From: Parasphingopyxis algicola
GTDB lineage: Bacteria; Pseudomonadota; Alphaproteobacteria; Sphingomonadales; Sphingomonadaceae
Direction of reading: 5' to 3'
Assembly: GCF_013378075.1 (NCBI RefSeq)
Contig: NZ_CP051131.1
Coordinates: 2,802,501-2,866,500 of the forward strand
Length of the DNA: 64,000 bases
The notes beneath the pieces are model-generated. The model saw only the letters and a list, made by a program, of their open reading frames with translations. It did not search any database and had not been told where the DNA came from. The position numbers and the translations under genes were made by a program. Shown here one piece after another: positions 16,779 to 26,283 of this stretch (position 1 is the first letter of the stretch; every line of letters starts with the position of its first letter).

Positions 16779-18643
16779 GTGATGCCGCCGGCAAAGGCCC
16801 GGCCGACGGCGTCGAGCTGCTCGCGGATCACCTTGAACGCATCCTTCAGATGCTCGCGCTCGAACCGCGACAGGCCGGCCGGAGCGAGCTTGTTGGTCGG
16901 CTGCTCGCCGTTGCGGATCTGATCCGCCTGGTGGCGGAAGCGGATGCCGCGCACGAAGTCGAAACAATCGGTCAGATCGGCCGCCGCCTGTTCGCCTACC
17001 ACGCCCTCGCTTACCGCCGCGGCCAGCCGGGCCTTGCTGTTCGCCTCGGCAATCCCGCCCGCCAGTGCGTAGACGCGGGCGATATCGACGATCGGCGCGA
17101 TGGCCTGGTGCTTGAGATCGAGCACATCGCCTTCCCGTTCGTCATGATCGAGCAGGAATGTCCGGAAGAAACCGAGCGGGACGCGGTTCTTCGCGGCGGC
17201 GCGGGCGATGAAGGACAGGAAGATCCCGTTGTCGCGGGCCCTTGCATAGATATCGGCGCGCAATGCATCGACGAGACCGGTGTCGCCCGCGATGCCGCGC
17301 AGATCGAAGAAGATCGTCGCATTGAGGATCGCGTCGGGATCGGGCGTGGTGATCCAGCCGTCATAATCGGCCATCCAGTCGGCGGTTCCCTTCCGGTATC
17401 GCGGATTGGTCGCCATGATGTCGCCCGGGCAATAGATATAGCCCGCCGCGTTCAGCCCGTCGCTGAGCCGCGCGGCGAGTTCGGAGAAATAGGCATCGTG
17501 CGCGGTCGGATCGTGGCCCTCGCCGAAGACGAAGCCATTGTCCTGATCGGAGCCGAGCGCCTGCTCCTGCCGCGCCAGCGAACCGAATATCGCGAGTGCG
17601 AACGGCGAAGGCGCCGGGCCGAGCGCGTCCTGGGCCAGGGTCAGGAGCCGCTGATGCGCCGCTTCGCCGATCGAGGAGACGAAGCGCGAGATATGCTCGG
17701 CATCGACGCCGGAATCGACGAGATGGATCAGCGCCTGGGGCAGCCTTGCCGCCGCCTCGGCCACCGCGTCGGCATCCCCTGCTCCGCGCACGCGGGATAC
17801 GACATGGACGGCGCTGGTCCCGAAGCGGTTGAGTAGATCGCTGGCGCCGAGCACGCCGATCAGCGCATCGTCTGCCCCGGTCACCGGCAGATGATGGATA
17901 TTCCGCTCGCTCATCGTCAGCATCGCGGACAGCATATCGTCATCGGCGCCGACGGTGACCGGGTCGGCGGTCATAATGGTTTCGACCGGTGCATCCGGAG
18001 AGCGGCCTGCACCCAGCACCCGCCGCCGCAGATCCTTGTCGGTCACGATCCCGACGAGCCGGCCGTCGGCGATCAGCGGCAGGGTGGACACATCGGTCTC
18101 GGTCATCAGCCGCGCCGCATCGCGGATCGGGGTTTCGGGATGGGCCGAAACTACGTCCCGGCGGTGCAGAAGCTGGCCGACCTGCGTCTGCACGGCACCG
18201 GAATCGCCGCCGTTGCGTATCGTCTCGAGCCGCTTCACCGCCCGTCTGAGCCGGCTGTTCTCGTCGGCGATGAAAAAGCTGCGGAACGCCTCGCTTTCCC
18301 GGTTCAGCGCGTGGAAATTCTCCGCCGGAAGCCGGTACAGCAATGTATCCTCGAGCGCGACGACCGCGTTGCGCGTGATGCCGTCGCGCAGCAGCGACGG
18401 ATAGCCGAAACATTGCCCTTCGCCGAGCCGCGCGCTCAACTCGGTGCCACCGAGCCTCAGTTCGACGGCGCCCGAGCGCACGATGCCGAGATGTGCGTTG
18501 GGCGCGCCGGCTTCGATGATGTCAGAATCCCTCGGGAAATAGCGGATCTCGATCGCCCGGCTCAGCGTATCGCGCAGGGGCGCGGGCAAGGCGGCGAACG
18601 GTTCGTGCCGCGAGAGAAAGGACGCGATTTCTGCAATTTCCAT
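16775..18643 (-). CDS. cNMP-binding / CBS-pair / DUF294 nucleotidyltransferase protein
   Basis: A 622-residue cytosolic protein with three modules. A cyclic-nucleotide-binding fold spans about 10-130 (LGEGQCFGYPSLL). A CBS pair spans about 155-280 (RLMTETDVSTLPLIADGRLVG and SERNIHHLPVTG). A DUF294 nucleotidyltransferase-like region has GSLARQEQALGSDQDNGFVF, the G-S...D-x-D metal site, followed by its C-terminal substrate-binding-like domain. ATG 18643 follows GGGAG. Proteins of this build occur beside acetate symporter genes in several proteobacteria. They may uridylylate or adenylylate a partner in response to nucleotide levels; no target is known. Confidence 0.85.
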   Translation of the reverse strand: MEIAEIASFLSRHEPFAALPAPLRDTLSRAIEIRYFPRDSDIIEAGAPNAHLGIVRSGAVELRLGGTELSARLGEGQCFGYPSLLRDGITRNAVVALEDTLLYRLPAENFHALNRESEAFRSFFIADENSRLRRAVKRLETIRNGGDSGAVQTQVGQLLHRRDVVSAHPETPIRDAARLMTETDVSTLPLIADGRLVGIVTDKDLRRRVLGAGRSPDAPVETIMTADPVTVGADDDMLSAMLTMSERNIHHLPVTGADDALIGVLGASDLLNRFGTSAVHVVSRVRGAGDADAVAEAAARLPQALIHLVDSGVDAEHISRFVSSIGEAAHQRLLTLAQDALGPAPSPFALAIFGSLARQEQALGSDQDNGFVFGEGHDPTAHDAYFSELAARLSDGLNAAGYIYCPGDIMATNPRYRKGTADWMADYDGWITTPDPDAILNATIFFDLRGIAGDTGLVDALRADIYARARDNGIFLSFIARAAAKNRVPLGFFRTFLLDHDEREGDVLDLKHQAIAPIVDIARVYALAGGIAEANSKARLAAAVSEGVVGEQAAADLTDCFDFVRGIRFRHQADQIRNGEQPTNKLAPAGLSRFEREHLKDAFKVIREQLDAVGRAFAGGIT

Positions 18644-18835
18644 CGTCGAAGCTCCCACCCTCTCACTAGCACGATGACCGGTAAAGGGTATCGAGACCTT
18701 CGTATGCGTCATGGGAGCAGGTGTCGGAACCGGGCTGGCCCCATCCCGATCGTGCCGGACGGGAGAGCCGGGGGACCTCTTGCGCCATGCGTCGTTACGG
18801 GCGCATAACCTCCGGCAAAAATCGGGGAGGGCGCA

Positions 18836-20743
18836 ATGATAATGAAACGCACACTGCAAAGGACGAGTGCCGCGCTGGCATTGTCGGCCATGATCCTGTC
18901 GGCATGCCAGTCCGGCGAGCAACAGCAGACCCCGCAGCAGCTTGCGAATTCGGCGGACGGCGGGACGGCGGCCTGTCCCAGCCAGGTCTATTGGGGCGAC
19001 ACCCATCTCCATACCGCCAACAGCGCCGATGCGGTGTTCAACGGCGTCCGGTTGACGACGGAGGATGCACTGCGGTTCGCGCGCGGGGACCAGGTCCGTT
19101 CGACCACCGGCCTCGACGCGCAACTCTCCCGGCCGCTCGATTTCCTCGTGGTGTCGGACCATGCCGAGGTCATCGGCATCGGCCGACGCATCGCGGAGGG
19201 CGATCCCGAACTGATTTCCGATCCAACGATCCGGCGCTGGCACGAGATGATGAACGAGAGCCTCGAGCAGTCGACGCGGGCGGCGCGCGAACTCATCGTC
19301 GGCTATGCTCAGGACACGTTACCCGAGCGGCTGGCCGATCCCGAGCTGGCGCGCGAGACGATTGTCTCGACCTGGCAGGAGCATCTGGAAGCCGTCGAGC
19401 GCTATAACGAGCCCGGCACCTTCACCAGCTTCATCGGCTATGAATATACCTCGATGCCCACCGGCAACAATCTGCATCGCGTGGTGATGTTTCGCGACGG
19501 GACGGACGTGTTCGGCGACACGCTGCCGTTCCCGGCCAATCAGAGCCAGGACCCGGAAGACCTTTGGGCCTATCTGGCCGCCTATGAGGAACGGACGGGC
19601 GGTCGGGCGATGGCGATTCCGCACAACGCCAATCTTTCCAACGGCCTGATGTTCGCGATGACCGATTTCGAGGGCGGCCCGCCGACCCGCGACTATGCGG
19701 AGCGGCGCCAGCGCTGGGAGCCGATCGTCGAAGTCACCCAGTTCAAGGGCGACGGCGAAGCCCATCCCACGCTTTCGCCCGACGACGAATTCGCCGATTT
19801 CGGCAATACGGGTTGGGATACCGCCAATCTCGACGCCTCGGCGCCGAAAGAGCCCGGCATGTTCGCCGGCGAATATGCGCGCGAGGCGCTGAAGCGCGGC
19901 CTGCTCCTTGAATCCCTGCTCGGCGTCAATCCCTTCCAGTTCGGGATGATCGGGGCGACCGACAGTCACACCGCGCTGGCGACCGGAGACGAGGACAATT
20001 ATTTCGGCAAGTTCGTCGCCGACGAACCCAATGCTAATCGCGCGGCAAGTTCGGTCGGCGCGGCCATCCGGGGGCGGGTCGGCTGGCAGTATCTCGCCGG
20101 CGGCTATGCCGGTGTCTGGGCCGGCGCCAATTCGCGCGCGGCGCTGTTCGATGCGATGGCGCGGCGGGAGGTCTATGCGACGACCGGGCCGCGGATGACG
20201 GTGCGGTTGTTCGCCGGATGGGGTCTTTCGGAGGCCGATCTCGGCGCCGACCCGTGCAGCCTTTACGATCGCGCCGTGCCGATGGGGGGCAATCTGGCCG
20301 GTACCGGCGAGGCGCCGCGATTCCTTGTCACCGCGCTCATGGATCCGGAAGGCGCCCATCTCGATCGCATCCAGATCGTCAAGGGCTGGCTCGATGCCGA
20401 TGGCGAGTTGCAGGAGCGGGTCTATGATGTCGCCTGGGGCGATGCCGACGAACGGAGCATCGATGCGGAGGGCAATCTCGCGCCGGTCGGCAACACGGTG
20501 AATCTCGAAACGGCGACCTATGAAAACAGCATCGGCGATCCGGAACTCCGGATGGTCTGGACCGATCCCGATTTCGACCCGTCGGAGCGCGCCTTTTATT
20601 ATGTCCGCGTGCTCGAAATTCCGACGCCGCGCTGGCCCGTCTATGACCGCCTGCGCTTCGGCGCCGACATCGATCCGCAGACGGAACTGGTCGCGCAGGA
20701 GCGCGCCTACAGCTCGCAGGTCTGGTATTCGCCGGAAGCCTAG
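18836..20743 (+). CDS. DUF3604 lipoprotein (PHP-like)
   Basis: A 635-residue predicted lipoprotein. The signal ends LSAC with the lipid cysteine at residue 24. The mature part begins with a Gln-rich linker and then YWGDTHLHTANSADA, the H-x-H opening of DUF3604, a family related to PHP metal-dependent phosphoesterases. More metal-type histidines appear in VSDHAEV and GATDSHTA. GGGGAGGG precedes the start; ATG 18842 is an alternative two codons on. The next gene starts three bases after its stop, and the three genes 18836-22542 form one operon. Activity of the family is not established. The 192-base gap upstream shows no clear site. Confidence 0.85.
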   Translation: MIMKRTLQRTSAALALSAMILSACQSGEQQQTPQQLANSADGGTAACPSQVYWGDTHLHTANSADAVFNGVRLTTEDALRFARGDQVRSTTGLDAQLSRPLDFLVVSDHAEVIGIGRRIAEGDPELISDPTIRRWHEMMNESLEQSTRAARELIVGYAQDTLPERLADPELARETIVSTWQEHLEAVERYNEPGTFTSFIGYEYTSMPTGNNLHRVVMFRDGTDVFGDTLPFPANQSQDPEDLWAYLAAYEERTGGRAMAIPHNANLSNGLMFAMTDFEGGPPTRDYAERRQRWEPIVEVTQFKGDGEAHPTLSPDDEFADFGNTGWDTANLDASAPKEPGMFAGEYAREALKRGLLLESLLGVNPFQFGMIGATDSHTALATGDEDNYFGKFVADEPNANRAASSVGAAIRGRVGWQYLAGGYAGVWAGANSRAALFDAMARREVYATTGPRMTVRLFAGWGLSEADLGADPCSLYDRAVPMGGNLAGTGEAPRFLVTALMDPEGAHLDRIQIVKGWLDADGELQERVYDVAWGDADERSIDAEGNLAPVGNTVNLETATYENSIGDPELRMVWTDPDFDPSERAFYYVRVLEIPTPRWPVYDRLRFGADIDPQTELVAQERAYSSQVWYSPEA

Positions 20744-20746
20744 TCG

Positions 20747-21562
20747 ATGGAAAGCCGGTGGCGGTCCCTGGCGCGCGAGCCGCTCGTTCACTTTCTCGTA
20801 GCGGGTCTGTTGCTGTTCCTCGTCCTCGGCCGGTCGGATGCAGTCGATTCCGGCAGCCGGACGATCATCGTCGACGAAGACAGGATAGCGCGGCTGTCCG
20901 CGAACTGGGAGCGTATCTGGCAGCGTCCGCCGACCGCGGAGGAGCTGGATCGGGCGATCGAGGCCCATGTCCGCGAGGAAATCTATTACCGCGAGGCACT
21001 GCGTCTCAGCCTCGACCAGGACGACATCGTTATCCGCCGCCGGCTGCGGTCCAAGATGGAATTTCTCGCCCGGGCGACAGCGGAATCCGAGAGTCCGGAC
21101 GAGGCGGTACTCCGCCAATGGCTGGAGGATCACGCCGCGCTCTACGCGCCGGATGCGATAACGAGTTTCGATCAGGTCTATCTCGGCGAGGACGGCGAAG
21201 CGGACGATGTCCTGCGGCGATTGCGGCAGGGCGGCGATCCGGCGGCACTGGGCGCGCCGATATCGCTGCCGCCGTCCATGGCCGACGCCAGCCGTTCCGA
21301 GATCGAGCGCCGGTTCGGCGCGGCTTTTGCGCGCGCGATCGATTTGGAGCGGATCGGGGAGTGGCAGGGGCCGGTCCGTTCGGGCTTCGGCCGTCATCTG
21401 ATCCGCGTGACGGCGCATGAAACAGGCGACCCGCCGGCGCTCGCCGATGTAAGGCAGCGGGTCGAGAATGACTGGCGGGCCGCGACCCTCGCCGAGCGCG
21501 AGGAACAGGCCTATGCGCTTTTGCGGACCCGCTATTCGGTCGAAGTGGCGGACGTCGATTGA
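20747..21562 (+). CDS. membrane-anchored peptidyl-prolyl isomerase (parvulin-like)
   Basis: A 271-residue protein with one N-terminal transmembrane anchor (LVHFLVAGLLLFLVLG), then a SurA/PpiD-like region and a parvulin-type domain near the C-terminus (WQGPVRSGFGRHLIRVTAHE). It matches the rotamase-2 proteins found between DUF3604 and HupE genes. It lies three bases after the lipoprotein gene, and its stop overlaps the HupE start. It should act in the periplasm, perhaps folding the DUF3604 protein or a metal protein. Fold assignment is from pattern, without alignment. Confidence 0.75.
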   Translation: MESRWRSLAREPLVHFLVAGLLLFLVLGRSDAVDSGSRTIIVDEDRIARLSANWERIWQRPPTAEELDRAIEAHVREEIYYREALRLSLDQDDIVIRRRLRSKMEFLARATAESESPDEAVLRQWLEDHAALYAPDAITSFDQVYLGEDGEADDVLRRLRQGGDPAALGAPISLPPSMADASRSEIERRFGAAFARAIDLERIGEWQGPVRSGFGRHLIRVTAHETGDPPALADVRQRVENDWRAATLAEREEQAYALLRTRYSVEVADVD

Positions 21563-22542
21563 AGTATCTCGTCCCGGTCCTCGTCTTGCTGCTCGCGTTG
21601 CTGCCGACCGCCGCATCGGCCGACGAGATGCGGCCCGGCTATCTCGATTTCACCCAGAAAAGCGACACCCGGTGGCGGCTGAACTGGAAGGCCCCGTTCG
21701 GCAACGGCGGGGCGCTCGCGGCGATACCGGTGGTCCCGGCCGGCTGCACGATGGGCGAACCCGTGCGGACGCCGTCGGCGCGCGCGATCGTGACCCGGTG
21801 GCCGGTCGAATGCAGCGGCCCGGTTGCCGGGCGGAGGACCGGTCTTGCCAATTTCGAGGCCGGCCTTGTCGATGTGCTGGTCCGCATCGCGCCGCTGGAC
21901 CGGCCGGTGCAGGCGTTCCGGCTGACGGCAGCAGAGCCGCTGGCGGTCATCGCCGAACGGCCCGGTCGGTGGCAGGTGGGGCGCGCCTATCTCTTTCTCG
22001 GCGTCGAGCATATCCTGTTCGGTTTCGATCACCTGCTGTTCGTGCTGGCGCTCGTGCTGCTGCTCAAGGGCGGCTGGACGATCGCCAAAACGGTTACCGC
22101 CTTCACGATCGCGCACTCGATAACGCTGGTCGGCGTGACGCTCGGCCTTTTCGGGCTCCCGCAGCGTCCCGTCGAAGCCCTTATTGCCCTGTCGATCCTG
22201 TTCCTGGCGGTCGAGATCGTCAAAAGCCGCGCCGGCGACGCGCCGCGCCTGTCCGAACGGATCCCTTGGCTCGTCGCCTTTCTGTTCGGCCTGCTCCACG
22301 GTTTCGGTTTCGCAGGTGCGCTCGCTGAAATCGGGCTGCCGGAAAGCGAAACGCCCATGGCGCTGCTGGCATTCAATCTCGGCGTGGAACTGGGCCAGCT
22401 CGCCATCGTCTTCGTCGCGCTTGGCATGCTCGCAATGGTCGATCACGTTGCGCATGCCGGTGCCCAGCCGGCGAAACGGTTTGCCGCCTACGCGATCGGC
22501 ATCACGGCCAGTTACTGGTTCATCGAACGCACATTCGCGTGA
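21559..22542 (+). CDS. HupE/UreJ-family membrane protein
   Basis: A 327-residue protein starting at TTG 21559, whose last base pair overlaps the preceding TGA (TTGA). A signal peptide (LVLLLALLPTAASA) is followed by a periplasmic region of about 140 residues and then six or so helices. Conserved histidines sit in the membrane segments HILFGFDHLLF, TIAHSITL and LLHGFGFAGAL. HupE/UreJ proteins are thought to move nickel or another metal. With DUF3604 and a rotamase it forms a recurrent three-gene set whose purpose is not known. After it, 22543-22722 is a 180-base gap with no recognisable structure. Confidence 0.82.
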   Translation: MKYLVPVLVLLLALLPTAASADEMRPGYLDFTQKSDTRWRLNWKAPFGNGGALAAIPVVPAGCTMGEPVRTPSARAIVTRWPVECSGPVAGRRTGLANFEAGLVDVLVRIAPLDRPVQAFRLTAAEPLAVIAERPGRWQVGRAYLFLGVEHILFGFDHLLFVLALVLLLKGGWTIAKTVTAFTIAHSITLVGVTLGLFGLPQRPVEALIALSILFLAVEIVKSRAGDAPRLSERIPWLVAFLFGLLHGFGFAGALAEIGLPESETPMALLAFNLGVELGQLAIVFVALGMLAMVDHVAHAGAQPAKRFAAYAIGITASYWFIERTFA

Positions 22543-22722
22543 GAGGCTGGCTGCGCCTCCGAACGGGAAAGCACGACAGGTATCGCCTGGGTTTGCTCGC
22601 GATTTCAACGAGTCACCGCAAAAGGCGGTTGGTCGCCCGGCGATTTTTCTGTAGGACGCTTGGGTGGTCGGCCGTTGCCGTCCACGCCGGGCCGCATCAG
22701 CGTGTGAGGACGTGACAGCTTG

Positions 22723-25700
22723 ATGCCCAGATTGCGCCTGATGCCGGCGGCCCTGCTGGCTCTGGTCACCGCCATACCCGCCCAGGCCGATCCGGTGCCG
22801 CGCGATGCGCCGCTGTCCGGCCGCGTCATCTCGGCGCGCGGCGGCGAGACCGCGATCCTCGTGCCGTCGCCGAGGGTGCGGCGGCTCGAAGTCCGGCAGA
22901 ATCTGAAGGCCGGGGACGTCATCCGCACCAATGCGCGCGGCGCGCTCGCCATCGTCTTTGCCGATCGGACACAGATCCGGCTCGCGCGCAATTCGGTGCT
23001 GCGGGTCAACGCCGTGCGCCGCGGTTCGCCGTCCTCGATGACATTGCGCCGCGGCCGGGCCTGGGGGCGCACGCCACGCGGGGGCGGCTCCAATCTGTCG
23101 GTCGAAACGCCAGCCGCGACTGCCGGTATCCGGGGCACCGAATGGTCGATAACGGCCGATGAGGGGCAGACGTCGCTGCAGGTCTTTGCGGGCGAGGTCG
23201 AACTGTTCAACGATCAGGGCAGCGTCGCGGTTGGCGCGGGCGAGGCGGCCAGCGCACTGCTCGGCCAAGCGCCGACCCGGGTCGCGCTCGTCAATCCCGT
23301 CGGGCGCGAACAGATGCTCTATTTCCTCGCGCTCGAGGACGGGCTCGACCTGTTCGCCGGCGAAGATGTGCCCGGGCTTGCCGAGGCGCGGCGCGGCGAC
23401 CGGGACGCCGCGCGCGCCGCGATCGACGCTGCGGGCGGACCGCGTGACGAGGCCGTCGCCGGTTTCGTCGATTTCGTCGTCGCGATCCGCTCGGGCGAGG
23501 ATCGGGACATACCGCCGCTCGATGAAGGTGATCCTGATTCCTACGCCGTCCGCGCCTATATCCAGAGCTTCATCGGCGAACTCGATCGGGCACTGGTAAC
23601 CGCCGATGCGGGGCTGGCCCGTTTCCCCGACGCGGCGCGCCTTTACGAGATAAAGGCGCGCGCGGCTTTGCTGCTGGGCGACGCCGATACGGCAAGCGCC
23701 GCAGTCGCCGCAGCGCTAGCGCGCGACCCCGACGATGCGGCGGCGCTGGCGCTGCGGGCCGAGATCGCCGCCGATTATCGCGGCGAACCATATCGCGCCC
23801 TGGCCGATGCCGAACGCGCGGTGGCGCTCGATCCGGACCGGCTGCACAGTTACCAGACGCTCAGCGATATCCGGCTGGAACGCGGCGGGCGGCGCGAAGC
23901 CATGCGCGCCATCGACGCCGCGCTGGAACTCGATCCGGCGAATGCCGCGCTGCATGCCCGCCGCGCGCTGATCCTGCTCGATCAGGGGCGGATGGCTGCG
24001 GCGCGTACCGCGATCGACCGCGCGCTCGCGCTCGACCCTTCGCTGTCCATCGTGCGGACGTCGCTCGCCGAATATCATCTGCGCACCGGAGACCCTGAAC
24101 AGGCGCTTGAAGAAGGGCTCGCCGCCTCGGCCGACAATCCCGCCTATGCGCGCGCGCTGATCCAGCTGGCAGAAATCTATTACCGGCTCGGCGACAGCGC
24201 ATCGGCCGCGCAGCAGCTCGACGCGGCGGACCGGCTCGACGCCAACAGCCCGCTGACCCCGCTTGCCCGCACCGCGATCGCGCTGCACCGCTATGCCGCC
24301 GACGACGCGGTTGCCGGCGCGGGCGAGGCGCTCGATCGGTTCCGCGCGCGCGGCGGCGTCTATTCCAATCTCTCCGAAAATCGCGAGACTGGCAGTCTGG
24401 TGTCCCAGGCCTTCCGTTTTCTCGGGCTCGAGGGCTGGGGCCGTTATTATGCCGACCGGGTCTTCGACAGCTTCACCCCTTCCAGCTATTTCGACCAGGC
24501 GCTGAACCAGACGCCGGGCCCGTTCGTCGTGCGCGACGCCGATGGCAGTTTCGACGCCGGCGCCGCCGAAGATCTCGACCAGCTGTCGAGCTTCCTGCAG
24601 GGGATCGCGCTCGATCCGCTGAGCGTCGCAAATTCCGAACGGCAGCTTCTGTTCGACAATGGCGATTTCTTCGAAGCCGAACTCGGCGCGTCCTATCTCG
24701 CCGAAACGCTGCGGGAACGCGTCACGGCGCACGGCAGCGTCAACGGCATCGTCACCGCGCCGTTTCCGATCGGCTTCAATATCGATGTCGACTATACCGA
24801 TTTCGGCGATGCGCGGCGCCGGCCCGATCTCGACTTCTTCTCGCGCGGCGATGGCGGCGAGGACCTTGCGGTCGAAGCCTTTGCCGGGTTCGAGCCGGGC
24901 CCGCTTGACCAGGTGGCGCTCAGCCTGACCTATGAACGCGAGCGGGAACGCGCCGAGACGCAGGAACTCACCTTCCTTGCGGACGACGGGTCCGCCGACC
25001 CGCGCGAGCTGGAGCGCACCGACAACCGCTTCGCCTTCGGCCTGTGGAGCCATGAGTTCGGCTATCGCAGCCGCAGCACGATCGCAGCCGGTTACGGCAC
25101 GATCGGCGAAACCGTCGAAGACTATAATGTCAGCTCGCTGGCGCCGCTTCCCGACCGGATCACGATCGACGAGATCGACTTTTCCTATGTGAGCGCGAAT
25201 TTCGCCCAGAGCTTCGGCTTTCTCGATCTGCGCACGGGGATCGAATATGCCGATCTGACCGTCGCCGACCGCAGCTTTCCGTTCGACGCCGATATTCCGG
25301 CGACGCGCGACCCGGACGATGTGCCGAACATCAATGCCGAGGTTCGCGAACTGCGCGGGCATATCGATCTGCGCTATCGCGCGGCCGACTGGCTGATCGT
25401 CCAGGGGCAGGCGGAACTGGTCGATGTCCGCCTGAGCGGCAATGTCGACGGCGGGGTCACGCTGTTCTCGAACGACCGGACGCGCTTCAATTGGCGGCTG
25501 GGCGGCGCCATAGAGCCGGGCGAGGGGCAATGGGTCCGTTTCGCCACCTTGCGGGAAACCGAATCGCTCTTTCCGCTGAGCTTCCGCCCGGTCAATGTCA
25601 TCGGCCTCAAGGCGAATATCGCGCCGGCCGCCGGCCTGTCGCGCTCGCGCAGCCATATCGTCCGCTGGGACGCGCAGTGGACCGACCGGTTCTTCACGGC

Positions 25701-26277
25701 GATCGAATATCAGGACCAGCGGTTCGCCGCCGTCGACTATACGATTCCCGACTTGCGGATCGATGCCGAGGGCGGTCCGGTGACGGTCCGGCGGCTCGGC
25801 GCGGAGATCAACTGGTGGCCGGGCGCGAATATCGGCCTGCGCGCCGCCTATGCCTATACCGACAGCGCCATTCGCGGTTCCTTCGCGACCGGGCTCAACG
25901 CATCGCAGGCGCTGGGCGGCGGTTTCGGCTGCAGCACGGCCGATATCGGCGGTTTCGAATGCCGGTTCGAACCCGGCGACCGGCTCCCCTTCGTGCCCGA
26001 GCATGTCGCCCGGGCCAGCCTGACCTGGACGGTGCCGGCCCCGTTTCGCCTGCGCACGATCCTGTCGGGCAATTTCGTCGGCGGGCAGAGCGACGACATC
26101 CGGACGCCGCTCGACGACTATACGACGGTCGATCTGCGCGTCGAATGGGAACCGCTCGACCGCCGCTTCCTGTTCTCGGCCGCGGCTCTCAACCTGCTGG
26201 ATGAGGATTATGAATCCGCCACGGCCGTTCCCGCGCCCGGCTTCACCTTGCTGCTCTCCGCAGCCGTCCGCTTTTAG
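22723..26277 (+). CDS. FecR-domain / TPR / outer-membrane-barrel protein
   Basis: An 1184-residue exported protein. A signal peptide ends PAQA (about residue 23). A FecR/LysM-like domain follows (about 35-180; RGGSNLSVETPAATAGIRGTEWSI is the hallmark), then a long TPR block (about 240-520), then about 600 residues of alternating beta strands ending in aromatic AAVRF, as in TonB-receptor barrels. No plug motif is seen. ATG 22723 is preceded by GAGGA at some distance; TTG 22720 is possible. It is followed six bases later by a CHASE2 cyclase gene. FecR-CHASE2 pairs are common, but the barrel fused to FecR and TPR is unusual. It may be an outer membrane sensor or export pore. Confidence 0.8.
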   Translation: MPRLRLMPAALLALVTAIPAQADPVPRDAPLSGRVISARGGETAILVPSPRVRRLEVRQNLKAGDVIRTNARGALAIVFADRTQIRLARNSVLRVNAVRRGSPSSMTLRRGRAWGRTPRGGGSNLSVETPAATAGIRGTEWSITADEGQTSLQVFAGEVELFNDQGSVAVGAGEAASALLGQAPTRVALVNPVGREQMLYFLALEDGLDLFAGEDVPGLAEARRGDRDAARAAIDAAGGPRDEAVAGFVDFVVAIRSGEDRDIPPLDEGDPDSYAVRAYIQSFIGELDRALVTADAGLARFPDAARLYEIKARAALLLGDADTASAAVAAALARDPDDAAALALRAEIAADYRGEPYRALADAERAVALDPDRLHSYQTLSDIRLERGGRREAMRAIDAALELDPANAALHARRALILLDQGRMAAARTAIDRALALDPSLSIVRTSLAEYHLRTGDPEQALEEGLAASADNPAYARALIQLAEIYYRLGDSASAAQQLDAADRLDANSPLTPLARTAIALHRYAADDAVAGAGEALDRFRARGGVYSNLSENRETGSLVSQAFRFLGLEGWGRYYADRVFDSFTPSSYFDQALNQTPGPFVVRDADGSFDAGAAEDLDQLSSFLQGIALDPLSVANSERQLLFDNGDFFEAELGASYLAETLRERVTAHGSVNGIVTAPFPIGFNIDVDYTDFGDARRRPDLDFFSRGDGGEDLAVEAFAGFEPGPLDQVALSLTYERERERAETQELTFLADDGSADPRELERTDNRFAFGLWSHEFGYRSRSTIAAGYGTIGETVEDYNVSSLAPLPDRITIDEIDFSYVSANFAQSFGFLDLRTGIEYADLTVADRSFPFDADIPATRDPDDVPNINAEVRELRGHIDLRYRAADWLIVQGQAELVDVRLSGNVDGGVTLFSNDRTRFNWRLGGAIEPGEGQWVRFATLRETESLFPLSFRPVNVIGLKANIAPAAGLSRSRSHIVRWDAQWTDRFFTAIEYQDQRFAAVDYTIPDLRIDAEGGPVTVRRLGAEINWWPGANIGLRAAYAYTDSAIRGSFATGLNASQALGGGFGCSTADIGGFECRFEPGDRLPFVPEHVARASLTWTVPAPFRLRTILSGNFVGGQSDDIRTPLDDYTTVDLRVEWEPLDRRFLFSAAALNLLDEDYESATAVPAPGFTLLLSAAVRF

Positions 26278-26283
26278 CGCCGT

